A stretch of DNA of 64,000 nucleotides from Ptychodera flava (taxonomy: Eukaryota > Hemichordata > Enteropneusta > Ptychoderidae): the NCBI RefSeq assembly GCF_041260155.1, contig NC_091936.1, positions 39,134,866-39,198,865 of the forward strand. The letters are read 5' to 3'. The translations under genes were made by a program, and so were the position numbers. A model generated the notes under the pieces. The model was not told the DNA's origin. It saw only the letters and a program-made list of their open reading frames with translations, and ran no database searches. Of the stretch, positions 49,901 to 58,882 are shown piece after piece (the first letter of the stretch is position 1; every line of letters starts with the position of its first letter).

Positions 49901-51063
49901 CTTGGAACATTCAGCAAAACCTTTTAGTTCACAATGGGTGGCCTATGATTATATTTGTGACTTTGCTGGGCAAGAAATAAATGTTGTGAAACAATTTCTT
50001 TTGTGTTGTTTCAAATAGTGAAGAGCAAAGTTTCTTCTTTTTATCCTGATATTTTTCTCTGTGGCCTTTGACAAAGTTAAGTCGACAGGTTGACTGAATT
50101 TTTGAAATGGTATGATGTGGACCAATGGAAGTTAGCATGTTGACAGGAACAAAACTTGATAATAGAAGACAAGGTTTAGTTCTGTAATATCACATGACAT
50201 ATGTAAGCTGTAACATGTCTGATTCTCTGCTTAGAATGTTGGGTTGAGATTATTAGTTTTCGATACCCAGAATAACCCCAACCCATGGGCTTGTCTTTTG
50301 GAAAGAAAATTCAACTTTTAAATGTACCAAAATCATGTTTTGTTTACTCATTCTCATGCACTGTGATTTACACTAGCTCTGTCAGCCTGTTTTAACATTT
50401 GTTTGGAAAAAATGAAATATCAAATAAAACAGTGAGCCACTACTACATCAAAAAGTAAATTACTGCTGCATCAAAACATTCCTGATTTTGCAATTTGTAT
50501 GTCAGTAATTGAATCTTCTGAACTAAAAAACGGAAATGAATTAAAGACTATGTCACTGCATAACTTTCAGAAGATAACCAGAGCAAAGAAACCTGTAAAT
50601 TTTATCAGCCTTAGTCTGAAAGACATCCCTTAATGTCCCATTTACACAATGAAAAATCTGTAGATGACAAATGTGTTTACAAGCTGACTGATTGAAGATA
50701 AAGAAGCAGAGCTCAAATTATGAAGTTCACTTCCTGGATCTTCAGTGTCTTTGTGAAGATGCATAAAGTGAGATGTATATCTACCTCACTTAATTGGACA
50801 TTCTCTTTAAAGAGCATTTCTGGTATGATAAAAGGCACCTTTAAAACCCCTGCTACTAAACTGCAAGTATGACTCCTACAAAGAAATTTGCTTTGGGTCA
50901 GTGAACCTGATGTTTGTTTTCAAAAAGAATTAAACATACAGAGGTTGAACTAATTCAATTCACATTTCTAGTATTTCTTACCTCTAGAAGTTCATATACT
51001 TTCTTGTAGTCTTTGTTTTCCATGGCCAGTTTAATCATAGACCTGATCTCTGCTGAACTCATC
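43782..51063 (-). CDS. SIX-domain / TALE-length homeodomain transcription factor (ANHX-like)
   Basis: Five exons on the minus strand: 51063-50982, 47273-47152, 46536-45503, 44291-44171 and 43935-43782, all GT/AG with matching phases. From Met at 51062 the CDS is 1512 nt (503 residues plus stop). Residues 1-68 match the C-terminal half of a SIX domain (LWDEAHYLEK, LTPLIKFRVRQRFPPPRSIL; SIX1 has LWLKAHYVEA and YRVRRKYPLPRTIW). Residues about 80-142 are a homeodomain with three extra residues and PYP in the loop (HKQHPYPSPEQ), the TALE mark. Helix 3 reads TLTQVRTWFANMRRRVKK, with Ala at position 50 as in Iroquois proteins. A basic stretch (KKGSSSGKKRKH) and a Tyr/Pro-rich region follow. It should act in the nucleus on DNA. 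Human ANHX, as I recall it, has the same SIX-like start and a WFAN homeodomain; orthology is not proven. A pyrimidine-rich acceptor before 51063 suggests a missing upstream exon. Confidence 0.85.
44171..44291 (-). CDS. Homeobox gene: penultimate exon
   Basis: Acceptor TACCACTAG, donor TTCAA|GTGAGT, 121 nt. It encodes GSDNDEEMISLDRAACSSDT and KSKTDKPKSARQLIF, an acidic then basic segment. Its phases fit both neighbours exactly. Confidence 0.75.
44887..44962 (+). mobile_element. Retroposon 3' tail with (ATT)n
   Basis: CTTTTATTGCCACAAATGTG to GCAAGCAATAAAATATTATT, the same tail as at 34991-35107 but inverted. How far the element extends to the left is not clear; a short frame at 44617-44826 may or may not belong to it. 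Confidence 0.5.
45503..46536 (-). CDS. Homeobox gene: exon with homeodomain
   Basis: 1034 nt; acceptor TCTCTAAAG, donor CCAAAG|GTTAGT. It begins FPPPRSILPSGQ, the SIX-to-homeodomain link, then the 63-residue homeodomain, a Lys-rich stretch and a Tyr-rich region (for example YDTYLNFQRYQEYEL and YEQYYPLSPIYNMSP). A stop follows only three bases after the donor if the intron is not removed, so a short isoform ending EASKG is possible. Confidence 0.9.
46565..46935 (-). mobile_element. TTAA-type MITE, copy 4 (intron of homeobox gene)
   Basis: Reverse-complement copy of the element at 22784-23186: TTGAAAATGAAAGATGTAAA, CTTTCAAAATCAAGAATACA, CAAAATGGTCACCACCACCC, and CTAGAGGTACATTCAACC at the far end. 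The TIRs are eroded. Confidence 0.6.
47152..47273 (-). CDS. Homeobox gene: exon with SIX-domain core
   Basis: Acceptor ATTACCTACAG, donor CCAAAG|GTACAA, 122 nt, phase 0 to 2. It encodes TYPYDDGEDLVSLWDEAHYL and LTPLIKFRVRQ. The LW..AHY and K[FY]RVR motifs are the best-kept parts of the SIX domain. The donor falls within the Arg codon before PPP. Confidence 0.9.
47274..50981 (-). other. Intron of homeobox gene (3.7 kb)
   Basis: Between the two SIX-domain exons. No further SIX-domain exon or conserved block was recognised in it, and the open frames here are short and lack splice-site support. Confidence 0.6.
50982..51063 (-). CDS. Homeobox gene: exon with SIX-domain helices
   Basis: Acceptor TTTTTTTGTTTTGATAG, donor CTAGAG|GTAAGA, 82 nt. 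From the Met it encodes MSSAEIRSMIKLAMENKDYK and ends VYELLE, like the SIX-domain helix pair ending ELYKILE. It is either the first coding exon or continues an upstream exon in phase 2. Confidence 0.75.
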
Positions 51064-52196
51064 CTATCAAAACAAAAAAAATCTTTTCTAGGTAATAAAG
51101 TGTACAGAGTAAACTTTTCACAAGCATTTTTGGTCCAGGTTGCCTACGTTTGGAGACAAAAAATCAATATTGTGGCTAATGGTGAAGACTAAGATTAGAT
51201 ATAAATGGTTATTCTAGATGACAATAATCATAACAATTATCATTTGATCATAAAATACACATACAGGCCATATGTGTCAAGTTCAACTTGTTTAAAAACA
51301 ATGTATTTCGTGCACGATATCTAGATGCACATCATCATAGTTGCAACATTTAAATTATACGATCTAGATTATGACAGACATGTTTTAACTTTCATCAATT
51401 ACCATCATACCTTGAAAACAGTGTTTACATTGGTCGTATGGGTCCCATACGACCTTCGTGGGCAGTTCCGACGACTGTATCCCTTGAGGGACGGAGCATA
51501 ATAAATCTTTGGTGGGGGTGGTCACGATCAGATTGCGAATATTTTTTACAAATGTGAATTTTTTTTCCAAGTGAGCCACGGTGTGCTAATTTTTTTCTAA
51601 GTAAACCGTTAGATTTATCATTTTTTGCGTTGTTATTTTATTGTTTTTATCTTGCAAACTAGTCTGAAGATTGTTTCCGCTAATTTTATGCTTTGAAGTT
51701 TTTTGTTTTTTACCACCCCCTCCCAAGATCTAATTGTCCATCCCTGAACTATCCGGCGATGTCAAAGAAAATGCACTTCAACGATCCGTTGTTCGTGAAG
51801 GACATGTGAGGACGTTTCTAATGTAATGGCAGCCTTAACGATCCCTTGCTAATATTGTCGCAAAGTAGGCTGGCTGTGACCATGCCCTGCCCATCGCATT
51901 TTGATTGGTCGAGCTGAACCACGTGACTAATCACAAGTGAATTTGAATAATAAGATTAACAACTCAAAGTATCGTAACTTTACAGCTCAAACGTAAATCA
52001 TAATCAATCACAAAATAAAATGGAGTACTTGTAGGTCAAGTTGAGATACTTTTTTCTGAAAACATCTCCGGATTTGCCAATTTTTTACAGCGCGCGTGAC
52101 AGTGCGTCGCGTAATGCTCAGTATCTCTGGCCCAGTCAGTTGTCGTTCGCTCATGAAATTTTCGGAAATTTTGACGATTTTCTTGGGTTCGCTGAT

Positions 52197-52375
52197 AATA
52201 TAATGGAAATAACAGACTCCGCTCTGACCTTAACGTTTATTAATGGGCGTGAGCTCGACGAAAGCCAAATTAACGGGCTCAGCAAGCCTCGCCCGTTAAT
52301 TTTTGGCTTTCCTCTCGCTCTTGCCCACAAATAAACGTTTATGGTCAGCGCGTCGCCCGTTATTTCTATTATCGT
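52197..52375 (+). mobile_element. Foldback element (full-length palindrome)
   Basis: Almost the whole 180 bp is an imperfect palindrome centred near 52287. Left motifs GGAAATAACAGACTCCGC, CTGACCTTAACGTTTATT and GAAAGCCAAATTAACGGGC reappear inverted on the right as GCCCGTTAATTTTTGGCTTT, AATAAACGTTTATGGTCAG and CGCCCGTTATTTCTATTA. This is a foldback or hairpin MITE, not coding. Confidence 0.7.
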
Positions 52376-53765
52376 TCTTTAATTACCGTAATTTTATTTT
52401 TCAAATATATCTTAACTAGATTAAAAGTTTCATACAATGTTGAGTATCAATTCAAGTAAGTGAACATCTTTTAGCGCTGAGGCTGGGTAAAAGCCCAAGG
52501 TAGGTGCATGAAAGTTTCCAGAGTCCTTTAGATCTTCCTGTCACAATACCACTGTTCATTAGTGTTTAGATGCGACGAAGTGACGGCAGACCACGATATT
52601 TTCATTCTGAGATGTGCACTTTTTGCACTGATTAATTTTGCAGATATCCGCAGTAGATGACGCCCCATTTTTTGAATCTAGCAGTAGAAGTATAAGCGAA
52701 AGTGAGAGGGATACAGCTCGCCGTGCTCATTGCTTAATGCTTCGCGCCACTTTCATCTTGCAAATTTTGTCGTGCGCTCATTTTCGCGCCAATTTCGCTG
52801 CTTTGCCATTGTAATTTCCTGGGAGCACAAGTCCGACATATCATTACACACGACAGTGATCTGTTTCGGAACGAATATTTTGAAACATGTATTTCATTAT
52901 AGGAAAGATGGTCGATGACTATGTAGTTCACTTTTTGTTCACGTCTTTGTTTTTTTCCGAGAAGAATGGAAAGTTCAAACTAATCTCACAAGATGAAGAT
53001 TTTCGAGACGCATAATCTAAACTTGAAGACACTTTCCATATAATCGGTAACGCAGAATGGTCAATATCCGACGGACACACGTGTTGTTTTCGAAACTACA
53101 ACTCACATCATAAGCAATCATTTTTTTCGACCTGTACGCCTAATATAGCTCAATAAAATAATGAAAGGAAACTCTCCACACATGATACGAAGGAGTGTAA
53201 AAGTGTTGCTTTTCATTTTTTGTTTCAGCTTCAACATTAACTGAAACCCATTTTTCTCAGAAAAAAAAGAAAATTGCTTACTTCACAACTGCTCTCTATA
53301 CAGTCACCTAATTCCAGACTCGATTCTTCGCCGGCGAAGCGAATACTGTTGACCTCTGAAAACCAGGACCAGACTAAACTTTCTGACTTCGGATGACCGA
53401 CCAGTCCATGTTCGTTCCAAACTCGTGGAGAAATATGATTGGGTCCCGGCACGCGCCATTTGGAACCCTGGCGCCAGGATGTCTGGGTAAACTGACTTTT
53501 TCCTTTTTCTCAGAGATGAAATGAAGGCTTTTGTGGGGAGAAATGTCAGCAAGCTGGCAGGGGCAGCCTTTCTCCATTTATGGTCCGGAATCCAACTCTA
53601 CGGCCACTAGGAACTGCAACTATAGCAATGCGAGTTTAATTGTGAATTTCGTATCGATAACATAGATTTGGCTATTCTGTCCAAAGTGAAGCTGAAAACC
53701 TGAAACCGTATGGAAAACACTTAAGTATTACCGAACAAACAACCAAACAAATATAGGCAAGCATA

Positions 53766-53767
<2 letters not shown>

Positions 53768-53811
<44 letters not shown>
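53768..53811. repeat. (TA)n microsatellite left of duplicated element
   Basis: Pure TA tract abutting the CACGCACACACAGAG end of the duplicated element. Confidence 0.95.
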
Positions 53812-53812
<1 letters not shown>

Positions 53813-53815
<3 letters not shown>

Positions 53816-53979
53816 GCACACACAGAGAAAAAGAAGCTACTAAGATGCAACAAATATTATTACTCTATGTTTGAAATTAATGCCATTGGTCATTGTTCAT
53901 TAACGCTCTGCTGTGACATCGAGCACTGTTGCATCTCATCAGTACTAGCTTTTCCTTTTCTGTGTGTGTGTGTGTGTGC

Positions 53980-53981
<2 letters not shown>
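53813..53981 (+). mobile_element. Inverted-repeat element inside (TA)n, copy 1
   Basis: About 170 bp. Left end CACGCACACACAGAGAAAAA, GAAGCTACTAAGATGCAACA; right end, inverted, CACACACAGAAAAGGAAAAG, CTAGTACTGATGAGATGCAA. The terminal inverted repeats are thus about 40 bp, and TA tracts lie on both sides. Confidence 0.65.
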
Positions 53982-54053
<72 letters not shown>

Positions 54054-54059
<6 letters not shown>

Positions 54060-54222
54060 GCACACACAGAGAAAAAGAAGCTACTAAGATGCAACAAATA
54101 TTATTACTCTATGTTTGAAATTAATGCCATTGGTCATTGTTCATTAACGCTCTGCTGTGACATCGAGCACTGTTGCATCTCATCATACTAGCTTTTCCTT
54201 TTCTGTGTGTGTGTGTGTGTGC

Positions 54223-54225
<3 letters not shown>
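54054..54225 (+). mobile_element. Inverted-repeat element inside (TA)n, copy 2
   Basis: Nearly identical to 53813-53981, same orientation, separated from it by a 70-bp TA tract (53982-54053). Either TA slippage with duplication of a larger block, or two insertions; the identity favours duplication. Confidence 0.65.
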
Positions 54226-54304
<79 letters not shown>

Positions 54305-54332
54305 TTGTATATATATATATATATATACATTT

Positions 54333-54417
<85 letters not shown>
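54226..54417. repeat. (TA)n microsatellite with ACATTTGTA interruptions
   Basis: Long TA tract interrupted twice by ACATTTGTA/ACATTTTGTA. Confidence 0.95.
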
Positions 54418-54420
<3 letters not shown>

Positions 54421-54643
54421 AATGTTTTCTCATCATGTTCATTGTAAGGGGCACTTTGTACTCATTCATCAAAATCAGGGGTCAGACTTGACATTTTATG
54501 TTGGTTTTGCCTTCCTAAGAAGCACTTTCCCGACGATAAGCTTATCATGACAATCGTCACCCCGTTCAGTTGCGTTGTATATGACGCATGCAACACCCGT
54601 ACTAATATCGACCTCATGATGTTTGTCAGCTTGTGATAAACTC

Positions 54644-54803
54644 GGCTGCTCTCTATCTGCAATAATTGTAGCCTTGGTTGGCCGTGGGTCTTGGGCTTCT
54701 GTCGCGCGGCTTGTGCCTTGCCCAAACCAAGCGCGAGACGCTCGACAGAAGCCCAAGCTCCGCCGCCACCAAGGCTACAATTATTGCAGCTAGACTGCTC
54801 TCC
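54644..54803 (+). mobile_element. Foldback element with long stem
   Basis: Arms GCAATAATTGTAGCCTTGG (from 54659) and CCAAGGCTACAATTATTGC (to 54787) pair perfectly over 21 bp from 54657 to 54789. Inner arms CTTGGGCTTCTGTCG (54689-54703) and CGACAGAAGCCCAAG (54743-54757) also pair perfectly. The outer flanks (GCTGCTCTC, GAGAGCAGT inverted) extend the stem. Probably a foldback MITE. Confidence 0.7.
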
Positions 54804-55595
54804 ATCTTCTGTCGATATATCACCCACAGGTTTCCCCTACTCAGAATCTGACGCATTTGTTCCCTGGCACACATTTGGTCCGACTTTGGGGATTTTATAT
54901 TCATGAAAGTACGCGCCCGGCGCCGAATGGGTCACTTTTTCACGAATAAAAAATTCTAAACCATCGGCCGACTTTTCATCCCAAAAAACCCTGAGCATGG
55001 TTCGATAACAAAGCAAATGTCCAATGCTTCAGGAAAACCTTGAATGAACGTGAAAATTCCCCAGATTTGTCAAGCAATCCCTAATAATGGGTAATATTTT
55101 TTGAGTATAAATGGTTGATTTTTTCGACTTGGGCGGCACACCCCCGTATGGAAACTTCAGAAGTATTCTCCCGGCGCCGATCAAAAGATGGTGTTTCATT
55201 ACGATTGAGATCAATCGTCACTGCACTGCAGCATGGATGCTAAAGCTATAATTTTCATCAATTCAATCATTGATACAGTGTTTCAAGTTCTGCTTTCAAA
55301 CTTTATCGCTGTCAAAACATCAAGTTGCACTAGTACCATGGAGACTGAACCGCAACTAGCCCGTCGATATGTACACTTCACATCATTTACGTCACCAAAG
55401 CTCAATGACAGGCGGTATTTTGTCTTTTCCGAGGGATTATTATGACTAGAAACAACAGCAAATTCTCAGGTACCTACAGTGCGCTTGGGACACCCTCATG
55501 TATGGGACGTCTTTGCATGCTGTGTTTTGTGCGCGATTTCCGCGCGCAGACAATAGCTCGAAATGCTCAATTTGCGCAGCCGAGAGAAAACCATA

Positions 55596-55610
55596 TTATA
55601 TATAATATAT

Positions 55611-55688
<78 letters not shown>
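55596..55688. repeat. (TA)n microsatellite
   Basis: ATTATATATAATATATA start, then a continuous TA run. Confidence 0.95.
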
Positions 55689-55691
<3 letters not shown>

Positions 55692-56799
55692 CTTATGCAC
55701 GTATAGTGTAAAGCCGTGTAAAGAAAATTGTGTGTTTGCCATACTTGGATTTTTGAAAAACCTATACCAGCCAGCCAGCAAAAAAACCAAAAAAAAAACC
55801 AAACAAACATTTAAAAAATTTAACATAGATCAATTGCATAAACTTTAACTTTCCCATCGCGTTATAGGCCATAAGTATGATAAATCATCTGTTACATTTA
55901 CAATGCAGCGTTTCTGGTGCTAGTGTAAGTACAACAAGCATACTTATAGTTAGGTGACTGTAACAAGATCTCAATTATGAATACAAAGCATATTTGCAAC
56001 AAATGCAAAAAGATGCAAATTACATATTACGAAGACAAATACGAAGTTTTAAAGAAAACAAGAATATATTTGAAATATATTATGAATGATGAAGGTAGTC
56101 AACACTTATTGAAGGAACGTGAGAATTTACGTAATGGGTTCAATTTTGCAGCTTCGCTCAGTGACATTTGTATATTAAGGCCAAAGTAATGAAAGTCTTT
56201 GTTTTGCGTCCCGTCCTGCTTAGGTTTTTAAGGTTTTCATGAAAAACACACAGTGTATTTATTTGAGTAGGAAATTTTAGGACATAACATACCCACTAAG
56301 CTTTTCTGAACTAAAAATTTTGTTACAATTTTTTATTTGCTGCAATCAAATTACATTGTGTTAATTTTCTTGTGTGTGGTATTCAGCCTGCTTAGACGCG
56401 TACCTTTTCCCATTTTGAGTGGACGCAAAACAAAGAATGTAATTACTTTGGCCCAATTGTGACATGTAAATTTAAGATCGAGACCTGTATTTATGTGAAC
56501 AATTGGACGTATGATTTTTAAAAAAATTCATATCTATTGTATGATCACAGCCAAGCCTTAAAGATAACGTTTAGAATCCAATTCTAAAATTACACGGGAA
56601 AGGGGCTTCAAAGGACAAGAGAAAAATACAATAGGTAGGGCAGGAGGACAGAATAACCAAAGCTTGTCTGCCAAGGAAGAAAGTATTTATAGTACCAACG
56701 AATTCTGAACATCTCGTGTAGTCAATTGAAGATTACTAGTACCCTCTCAGCAAGCTATGGCGAACCTATGATTAAAAGCAGGCCAAGACGAGGTCACAT

Positions 56800-57115
56800 C
56801 AATATTATTTTGGTGAAATTCCAAAATCCAATTTCTTACAAAATTCCATTTGTAACCACCCTAGTCTAATTATCAAAGTACATTAATAAGACTAATCAAG
56901 GGTACATAAATACACAGATTTAACTATATTTTTATTGGGAAAAAATTGTTCATTCGACTACCATGTGAATCAAAATTTCGATGAAATTCCAAAATCCAAT
57001 TTCTTGAACACATATCCATTTGTAACCATCCTAGTCTAATTAAGTACATTACTATGAATAATCAAGCATACATAAATACACAGATTTATCTATTTTTCAT
57101 TGGAAAAAAATATTT
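56800..57115 (+). repeat. Dispersed repeat, two tandem copies of about 155 bp
   Basis: GAAATTCCAAAATCCAATTTCT, trimmed here to its first 20 bases GAAATTCCAAAATCCAATTT, occurs at both about 56816 and 56979; each copy continues with CATTTGTAACCA, CCTAGTCTAATTA and CATAAATACACAGATTTA in order. A third, inverted relative lies at 19165-19420. Confidence 0.65.
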
Positions 57116-57183
57116 GGATTTTGAATTAAATATCGCTTATTATTTCTCTGGCGTACAAGGTAATTTAATATGGTTATTTTTCT

Positions 57184-57573
57184 GCCGATTAGGCCAAAAA
57201 CTAATAAATAAATTGTGCTGTTCCGACAACATGGTTTTCAAAAATAGGGCATGTAGGTCGGCAGGGATTTTTTTTTCTAAATATTTTTATTTTTAAGTAA
57301 TGCATTTTCCAGGGGTTCAGGGCCATCAAACACTGGTCACAACATTTCCAGAAAAACGTATCATACATATAATAGAAATAAAACCATAAAAGACATCCTC
57401 GTTCAAGCAAAAATCAAATGCCAGGTTATGAATGCGTGATTTTATGGTTTTTTCTTTCTTATTTTTTTACTTCTATGTTTATGTAACTTTAAAAAGTTTA
57501 GGGTCGGCAGCTAAAAAATAGGGTAGGACGGGTTGTCGGAAGAGCACAATTTTTTTTCGGCCTTACAGGCTAG
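57184..57573 (+). mobile_element. Element with inverted terminal blocks
   Basis: Left block 57192-57274 (TTGTGCTGTTCCGACAAC, AAAATAGGGCATG, GTCGGCAGGG) is answered by an inverted right block 57500-57571 (GGGTCGGCAGCTAAAAAATA, GGTTGTCGGAAGAGCACAAT, TTCGGCCTTACAGGC). About 390 bp overall, no coding frame; a MITE-like element. Confidence 0.55.
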
Positions 57574-58832
57574 AATTCCACACTCGTCCATGTTTAGATC
57601 AACTTTAAAGAATTATTAGAAAAAAAAGAAGTCAATGAAATGTTGCAGGCAAGTTGTCGAATATACACGTAATCTATCTATGAAAAATTCATTTATATTC
57701 TCAAATCTACATTACTGAAAAAACACTAGACGAGGAAAATGACAAGGGAAAATATGATGCAATTTTGGCGACCCATTTCCGCCAGCCGAACCTGTTCACT
57801 ATATATTGTCTGTAGCGGCATGAACTGTGCTTGGAAGCAGATTTGTATTTCACTGGTAAATTTGACGTAAAACATGTAACAGGTGGCCGAAATTGGTAGA
57901 AAAATTACCCAAATCATTGCTGAGGTCAAGAACTTGTAAATTGAGAACGGAAAACTACAACAAACGAAAACTAAACTTCGCCAGCTCTGTCGATGGAGAT
58001 TCGATCTATTGACATGTCAGGTCTTTGACATGTACAAGAAAAATAACGAACAAAAAGAGAACCGAAGGCAAACAACGAATTCACAGCTCAACGTATTCGC
58101 GACATGGGTTTAGCGTTCATCCCACCATATACTCGAAAGTCTTCCTCCGGTTACTCTGTTATGACATTGATGAGCCCACAGACTCGGGGAAAGGCTAAAT
58201 GAAAATTGAAATTCATTTGCATCGTTATTACCACGTACGTACAGTTTGTCCACAATTCAGCAATTTTTATATTTGAGTTGAGCAAATGTGGTTTTTTTTT
58301 TTTTGCTTTAATTTAACTATAATTTGATATGTAGTATATATAAACCAGTATACTGTATTGGGTACAACCTAGACACCTGTCGATGTCCTGTGTATCCGTA
58401 CTTGTTCAGCAGGTATTGCAGAGCGGAAGAAAGATCGACTCCCAGAAATACCAAAATGCTCTTATTAACATATATAATATTCTTGTTGTATATTTTATTC
58501 ATAATTTTCATATTGTCATAATTAATAATGAATGTGATATGCATGTTTTACGGTAGGCCTTCTGAATCGCCTTTATATCTTGATTCAAGATTTTGTGAAA
58601 TTCAATTTAAGACTCCCTTTCTCCCTGTTTTCTTGGTAGTTTATCTTTCACGTGCAAAAAAATATATCCCAGCGCGAGAACGTGGGATAATGTCCGATTG
58701 CGCCACAGATTATAGGTAGGAGGGTAAGAAGACTGTGATTGAAGTGGCAAATCGATTTATAGCAGTACAGTGTGCATCAATACAACCGTCACATAGAGGG
58801 TCATTATAAGCGGGATATTCGAATTTATCGTC

Positions 58833-58869
<37 letters not shown>

Positions 58870-58882
58870 AACAACAACAACG
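58833..58882. repeat. (CAA)n microsatellite
   Basis: CAACAACAA tract with one AAACAACAA break and trailing CGACAA units. Confidence 0.95.

Noticed and set aside
51385-51579. 64-residue minus-strand frame just upstream of the homeobox gene, considered as the missing N-terminal SIX exon
   Set aside because: No resemblance to a SIX domain and no splice sites in the needed phase 2.
51895-51930. Inverted CCAAT box and CACGTG as the homeobox gene promoter
   Set aside because: Both motifs are too short to support a promoter call without transcript data; noted only in the region description.
52041-52334. 97-residue plus-strand frame
   Set aside because: More than half of it is the palindromic foldback element; no splice or homology support.
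53304-53552. 82-residue minus-strand frame considered as a 5' exon of the homeobox gene
   Set aside because: No SIX-domain similarity; overlapping frames on the same strand are equally open.
53867-54550. Ile/Tyr repeat frames
   Set aside because: Produced by TA microsatellites on both strands.
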